This document shows, piece after piece, positions 5,679-8,630 of a stretch of 8,630 nt of DNA (position 1 is the first letter of the stretch; every line of letters starts with the position of its first letter). The notes below the pieces were generated by a model that was not told the origin of the DNA, ran no database searches, and saw only the letters and a program-made list of their open reading frames with translations. The stretch is from Candidatus Roizmanbacteria bacterium UBA6242 (GTDB taxonomy: Bacteria > Patescibacteriota > Microgenomatia > UBA1406 > GWC2-37-13). A program made the position numbers and the translations under genes. Location: contig DJWA01000024.1 of NCBI GenBank assembly GCA_002440905.1, positions 56,082 through 64,711 of the forward strand, given 5' to 3'.

Positions 5679-7208
5679 GTGAAAAAAGTATATTGGCTAA
5701 TTCTTCTGATCTTTTTCTCAGCTTTTATTTTTAAATCCTATTTGACCATGACCAAAGTGCCTCTTCATGATTTTGATGAGGCCAACCGGACTGAAGGAGC
5801 ACGAAACATGAAGAATTATTCCTCATACCTTGCGCCGTTGACAGGCAGCCCTTTCTTGAGAAATATAGATCTCTTTGTTGAGGCGAAGGATAATCCTTTG
5901 CTCAAAATCTATTATCATCTTGAAAGACCACCGCTGTATTTTCTGTCGATGGTCTTCTCGTCATCAATAATCGGGGATAATGAATTTTCCTACCGCCTGC
6001 CGTCGTTTGTTTTTGGACTAATGGCATTTGTGGTTCTTGCGACTGCTACATCGGGTGCGGTCTTGCCTGTGCTTACGCTTGCGACTTCTTCGGACTGGTG
6101 GCTGTCCTCCCAGTCGGCTTTAATGGATACATCGTTAACATTGTTTCTTTTTGTCGCCTTGGCATTTCTTTTGGGGTTTATCCAAAGAAAGAGGAATTCC
6201 CTTTTGGTTTTATCTGGCGTATCTTTGGGGCTGGCAATATTGAGCAAAGGCCAACCAGCGGTCATATTCGCATTTCCGTTATTGTTCACCCTTTTTACCA
6301 AAAAGGTATCCTTCAGACAGGCATCTATTTTATTGGCCAGTGCAGGAGCGGTTATCGCCCCTTGGGCGATCGCAGTTATTACTAAGTTCGGTTTTGATAA
6401 TTTTATCGGCACATTCCTGGGGTTTGCCAAAAACAGGTCAACCGTGGGAGACACCACCCAACTGGCGCCCGTTTACTGGTATGTCAGGTGGTTTATAGAA
6501 AGCTTCAGGTTGGGATTCCTGCTCTTCTTAACTCTAGTTGTTACGGATTTTGTCGAAAAAAGATTTTCATATAGGAAGATCCTTATTCTTTTTTATTTCA
6601 TCTTTTCCCTGGCTCTGTTTTCTCTGTCCAAAAACAAAGTCTGGTGGTATGTTCTGCCTCTTGTTCCGGTAGCTGCCCTATATATACACGAGTCGGTTTT
6701 GGGGATAATCAAAATTGATAAAAATAAACTTTTCAACTTATCCCTAATTGTATTACTATTGAGCCTGCCTTTGTTTTACGGGTCAAGCAATACGGTGGCT
6801 TTATCTTACGCCGTCTTTCTTGTTGGTTTGTCGTTTATGGTTATGAGGCTGAAGATAAAACTTAAGAATCTGTATGTAAATATCTTGTTTATGGTGGCGA
6901 TCGTCTTCTCATTGTTTATATTCTATCTGCGTTTCCCAACCATCGCTCCAACGTATCCTGAGGTGAAGACGATGGGGGAGTATTACCAAAAATTGCCCCA
7001 GCCCAAATGTTTGTACCTTCAGTCTATGCCCTATGAGGCAATGCTTTATTATTCACGGGCTGAAGAAGTAAACTACTTGGACGAAAATACCAGGTTAATC
7101 AAAGGGTGCAATTCATATCTAATAACCCCGGACAAGATTGATGATACCAATACCTTCCATAACGAGGATAGTCTAAACCTCTATAAAATTGATAAAATAT
7201 CTCCATGA
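5679..7208 (+). CDS. GT39/PMT-ArnT-like membrane glycosyltransferase
   Basis: This 509-residue polytopic protein belongs to the GT-C fold and is predicted to transfer a sugar from a polyprenyl-phosphate carrier to a protein or lipid acceptor outside the membrane. After a first helix (4-22) comes the acidic extracytoplasmic loop with HDFDEANRTEGARNM (30-44), where Asp33-Glu34 match the catalytic acidic pair of PMT/ArnT enzymes. RPPLYF (83-88) and YRLPS (105-109) follow. AILSKG (186-191) and SKNKVWWYVLPLVP (317-330) are the typical carrier-binding Lys/Tyr and LPxxP elements. About 11-13 hydrophobic segments end near 421, leaving a soluble tail of about 88 residues, as in other family members. 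The start is GTG 5679, two bases after the NRAMP stop; no SD is visible, and a -10-like TATAGT ends six bases upstream. Its natural donor could be made by the divergent DPM1-like enzyme. The acceptor, protein O-mannosylation or a glycolipid, cannot be decided. Confidence 0.85.
   Translation: MKKVYWLILLIFFSAFIFKSYLTMTKVPLHDFDEANRTEGARNMKNYSSYLAPLTGSPFLRNIDLFVEAKDNPLLKIYYHLERPPLYFLSMVFSSSIIGDNEFSYRLPSFVFGLMAFVVLATATSGAVLPVLTLATSSDWWLSSQSALMDTSLTLFLFVALAFLLGFIQRKRNSLLVLSGVSLGLAILSKGQPAVIFAFPLLFTLFTKKVSFRQASILLASAGAVIAPWAIAVITKFGFDNFIGTFLGFAKNRSTVGDTTQLAPVYWYVRWFIESFRLGFLLFLTLVVTDFVEKRFSYRKILILFYFIFSLALFSLSKNKVWWYVLPLVPVAALYIHESVLGIIKIDKNKLFNLSLIVLLLSLPLFYGSSNTVALSYAVFLVGLSFMVMRLKIKLKNLYVNILFMVAIVFSLFIFYLRFPTIAPTYPEVKTMGEYYQKLPQPKCLYLQSMPYEAMLYYSRAEEVNYLDENTRLIKGCNSYLITPDKIDDTNTFHNEDSLNLYKIDKISP
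7190..7198 (+). promoter_or_regulatory. Extended -10 six bases before the GT4 start
   Basis: The end of the GT39-like gene reads TGATAAAAT-ATCTCC-ATG. The nine-base TGATAAAAT and the six-base gap are identical in form to the promoter of the minus-strand 608-residue gene. No -35 is recognisable, but extended -10 promoters can work without one. There is no SD before ATG 7205. The bases also encode codons of the upstream protein (KIDKIS), so coincidence remains possible. Confidence 0.4.
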
Positions 7209-8317
7209 TCATAGGCATAGACGTATCGATGCTCAACTACCAGGGGTCGGGTGTTGCCAACTATACCTTTAACCTCGTTAAAAATCTGCTCAAGTACGGA
7301 AAAGAGAATGAATACCGTCTTTTCTATTCAAGCTTAAGGCGGCCCAAAAACTTCTATTATCTTGAGGAACTTAGGAATCTTGGGGCAAAGATATATGATT
7401 ACCCCTTACCCATTTCCATATGGAAGATCCTGTGGGGCAAGTACCATTTGGTACCGGTTGAATGGCTTATTGGGAAAGTGGACGTTTTCCTGTCCTCTGA
7501 CTTTTTAAGACCTCCGTTATTGAAAGGGACAAAGGGAGTGACAACGATACACGATCTGACATGGAAGATATTTCCCCAGTTCCACAACGATGATATCGTT
7601 GAGGCCCATCAAAGGAAATTGGATAAGACGATAAAATACGGGGACACGGTAATAGTAGATTCTGAAAATACAAAGAGGGATCTTTTGAAATTCTATCCCG
7701 AGATTAACAAAGCGGAGACTATTCATTTGGCGGTTGGCGACCACTTCAAAAGGATTAGAAACAAAGTCGAGGTCAAGAAGGTACTTAAGAAATACAAGGT
7801 AAAGTTTCCCGGCAATTACCTGCTATATGTTGGCGCCATTGAACCCAGAAAGAATCTTGAAACGGCAATAGAAGTATTTAACAAATTCGTAAGCCGAAAG
7901 GAATATTCTGACTATGTATTCCTTATTGTCGGAAGGGCAGGGTGGAAGAATGAGCAAATTTTCAATTTAATCAATAAATTGAAGTTGGAGAATAAAGTGA
8001 GATTTGTAGGGTATGTTGAGGACCGAGACTTACCTTATTTTTATAACGCAACAAAAGTATTTGTCTATCTTTCCAAATACGAGGGCTTCGGCCTTCCCCC
8101 GATTGAAGCTGCATCCTGCGGAACGCCGACACTTCTTTACAACAATTCTTCCCTTAAGGAAATTTTCAAGGATGGTTATCCTTATACAAGTCACGGTAAG
8201 GAACTTTCCGATTTGATATCCCTGGTCAAAGGCAAAACTGACATTAAAAAATATGCCTATGATTTTTCCTGGAAAAAATATTGTACCGAGTTTCTGAAAA
8301 CCGTCAAAACAATATGA
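7205..8317 (+). CDS. GT4 family glycosyltransferase (GT-B fold, mannosyltransferase-like)
   Basis: This 370-residue cytoplasmic glycosyltransferase retains its sugar's alpha configuration and probably extends a lipid-linked glycan. The N-terminal domain has GIDVSMLNYQGSGVANYTFNLV (4-25), the acceptor-side loop TTIHDLTWKIFPQFH (113-127) and VIVDSENTKRDLL (149-161). The C-terminal donor domain begins YVGAIEPRKNLETAIEVF (208-225), with the conserved phosphate-binding Arg-Lys at 215-216, then FLIVGRAGWKN (239-249), VRFVGYVEDRDLPYFYNAT (265-283) and the EX7E motif EGFGLPPIE (293-301). The form is close to WbaZ/RfaB-like mannosyltransferases, though the donor cannot be fixed. Length is complete for the family. 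It overlaps the GT39-like gene by ATGA (7205-7208) and the cupin by ATGA (8314-8317), which indicates translational coupling in one operon. An extended -10 just upstream may also allow independent transcription. Confidence 0.92.
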   Translation: MIIGIDVSMLNYQGSGVANYTFNLVKNLLKYGKENEYRLFYSSLRRPKNFYYLEELRNLGAKIYDYPLPISIWKILWGKYHLVPVEWLIGKVDVFLSSDFLRPPLLKGTKGVTTIHDLTWKIFPQFHNDDIVEAHQRKLDKTIKYGDTVIVDSENTKRDLLKFYPEINKAETIHLAVGDHFKRIRNKVEVKKVLKKYKVKFPGNYLLYVGAIEPRKNLETAIEVFNKFVSRKEYSDYVFLIVGRAGWKNEQIFNLINKLKLENKVRFVGYVEDRDLPYFYNATKVFVYLSKYEGFGLPPIEAASCGTPTLLYNNSSLKEIFKDGYPYTSHGKELSDLISLVKGKTDIKKYAYDFSWKKYCTEFLKTVKTI

Positions 8318-8630
8318 AGATAATTAATACTAAGGAAATTGAAATGACCTTGGCCCATAACACCGTTCCGCGTAAGTCACTGATCAAAGTAGGGGACAGT
8401 AAGTCCAAACTTCAGACAGTCAATGACGCTTATCTTGAGCCGGGAATGAATTTTAAACCCCATATCCATACCGACTGCGAGGAAGTCTACTATTTTCTCG
8501 ATGGAGAAGGAGAGATGTTAGTAAACGATAACAAGATTCAGGTTAATAAAGGTACCTGCATACTCGTTGAGGCCGGTGAATCGCATGGTCTTATAAATAC
8601 CGGATCAACAAGACTCCGTTTCATAACCGT
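8314..8630 (+). CDS. Cupin-domain protein (N-terminal part, runs off the window)
   Basis: The frame opens with ATG 8314 in a 4-base ATGA overlap with the GT4 stop and stays open to the window end, giving 105 complete codons. Cupin motif 1 is intact: G44-x5-H50-x-H52-x4-E57-x6-G64, with the sequence PHIHTDCEEVYYFLDGEG. Cupin motif 2 is G80-(x7)-G88-x2-H91-x3-N95, with Glu86 at the usual Pro. His50, His52, Glu57 and His91 would bind one divalent metal. Small cupins of this kind in glycan operons are often sugar-phosphate isomerases, epimerases or unknown (mannose-6-phosphate isomerase C-domain-like), but no substrate-specific residue is visible here. A later ATG at 8344 is a weaker alternative start. 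No SD is seen, so translation probably depends on coupling to the GT4 gene. The family call is firm; the function is open. Confidence 0.88.
   Translation, partial: MKIINTKEIEMTLAHNTVPRKSLIKVGDSKSKLQTVNDAYLEPGMNFKPHIHTDCEEVYYFLDGEGEMLVNDNKIQVNKGTCILVEAGESHGLINTGSTRLRFIT

Noticed and set aside
5990..6457. 155-codon open frame on the minus strand
   Set aside because: It lies wholly within the GT39-like gene, which has clear family motifs throughout; the antisense protein has no recognisable feature.
1..8630. CRISPR arrays, insertion sequences, tRNA or rRNA genes, defence genes
   Set aside because: No spaced direct repeats, transposase motifs, cloverleaf-like CCA ends or rRNA-like stretches were seen; the window is almost fully coding with glycan and transport genes.

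Overview
The window is a bacterial cell-surface glycan region of eight protein genes packed almost end to end (two cut by the window edges), with one orphan gene in the middle. There are no RNA genes, insertion sequences or CRISPR arrays, and no gene-free stretch over about 105 bases. TGA is used as a stop, so the code is standard. Composition is moderately AT-rich. Several starts lack a Shine-Dalgarno (SD) sequence, and the style of the glycosyltransferases and of the NRAMP-like transporter resembles Candidate Phyla Radiation (Patescibacteria, Microgenomates-like) genomes. That assignment is an impression from sequence style; no marker gene is present to prove it.

Layout. (1) 1-934, plus strand: the end of an ABC-2 type polysaccharide-export permease and its ATPase (Wzm/Wzt type), overlapping by 8 bases. 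(2) 931-2757, minus strand: a 608-residue cysteine-free protein of no family I recognise, convergent with the ATPase (the stops share one TTAA) and carrying its own good promoter. (3) 2812-4307, minus strand: a polyprenyl-phosphate mannose synthase-like GT2 gene followed by a second GT2 glycosyltransferase. (4) 4308-4410: a divergent regulatory region with a strong plus-strand promoter, a 24-base palindrome, and a hairpin plus T7 tract just ahead of a start codon. (5) 4411-8630, plus strand: an operon of an NRAMP-related transporter with altered metal-site motifs, a GT39/PMT-like membrane glycosyltransferase, a GT4 glycosyltransferase and a cupin (partial), joined by a 2-base gap and two 4-base ATGA overlaps.

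Working model (inference). The cytoplasmic GT2 and GT4 enzymes build a lipid-linked glycan. The DPM1-like enzyme charges a polyprenyl-phosphate with a hexose, probably mannose. The GT39-like enzyme uses that donor on the outer face of the membrane to glycosylate protein or lipid. The ABC pair exports finished lipid-linked polymer. The place of the NRAMP-like transporter is unexplained; one idea is metal supply for metal-dependent GT-A enzymes.

The most unusual signal is regulatory. At four of the eight starts a sigma70-like -10 hexamer ends exactly six bases before the start codon with no SD, and a fifth is one base off. This is the geometry expected for leaderless mRNAs, including starts inside apparent operons.
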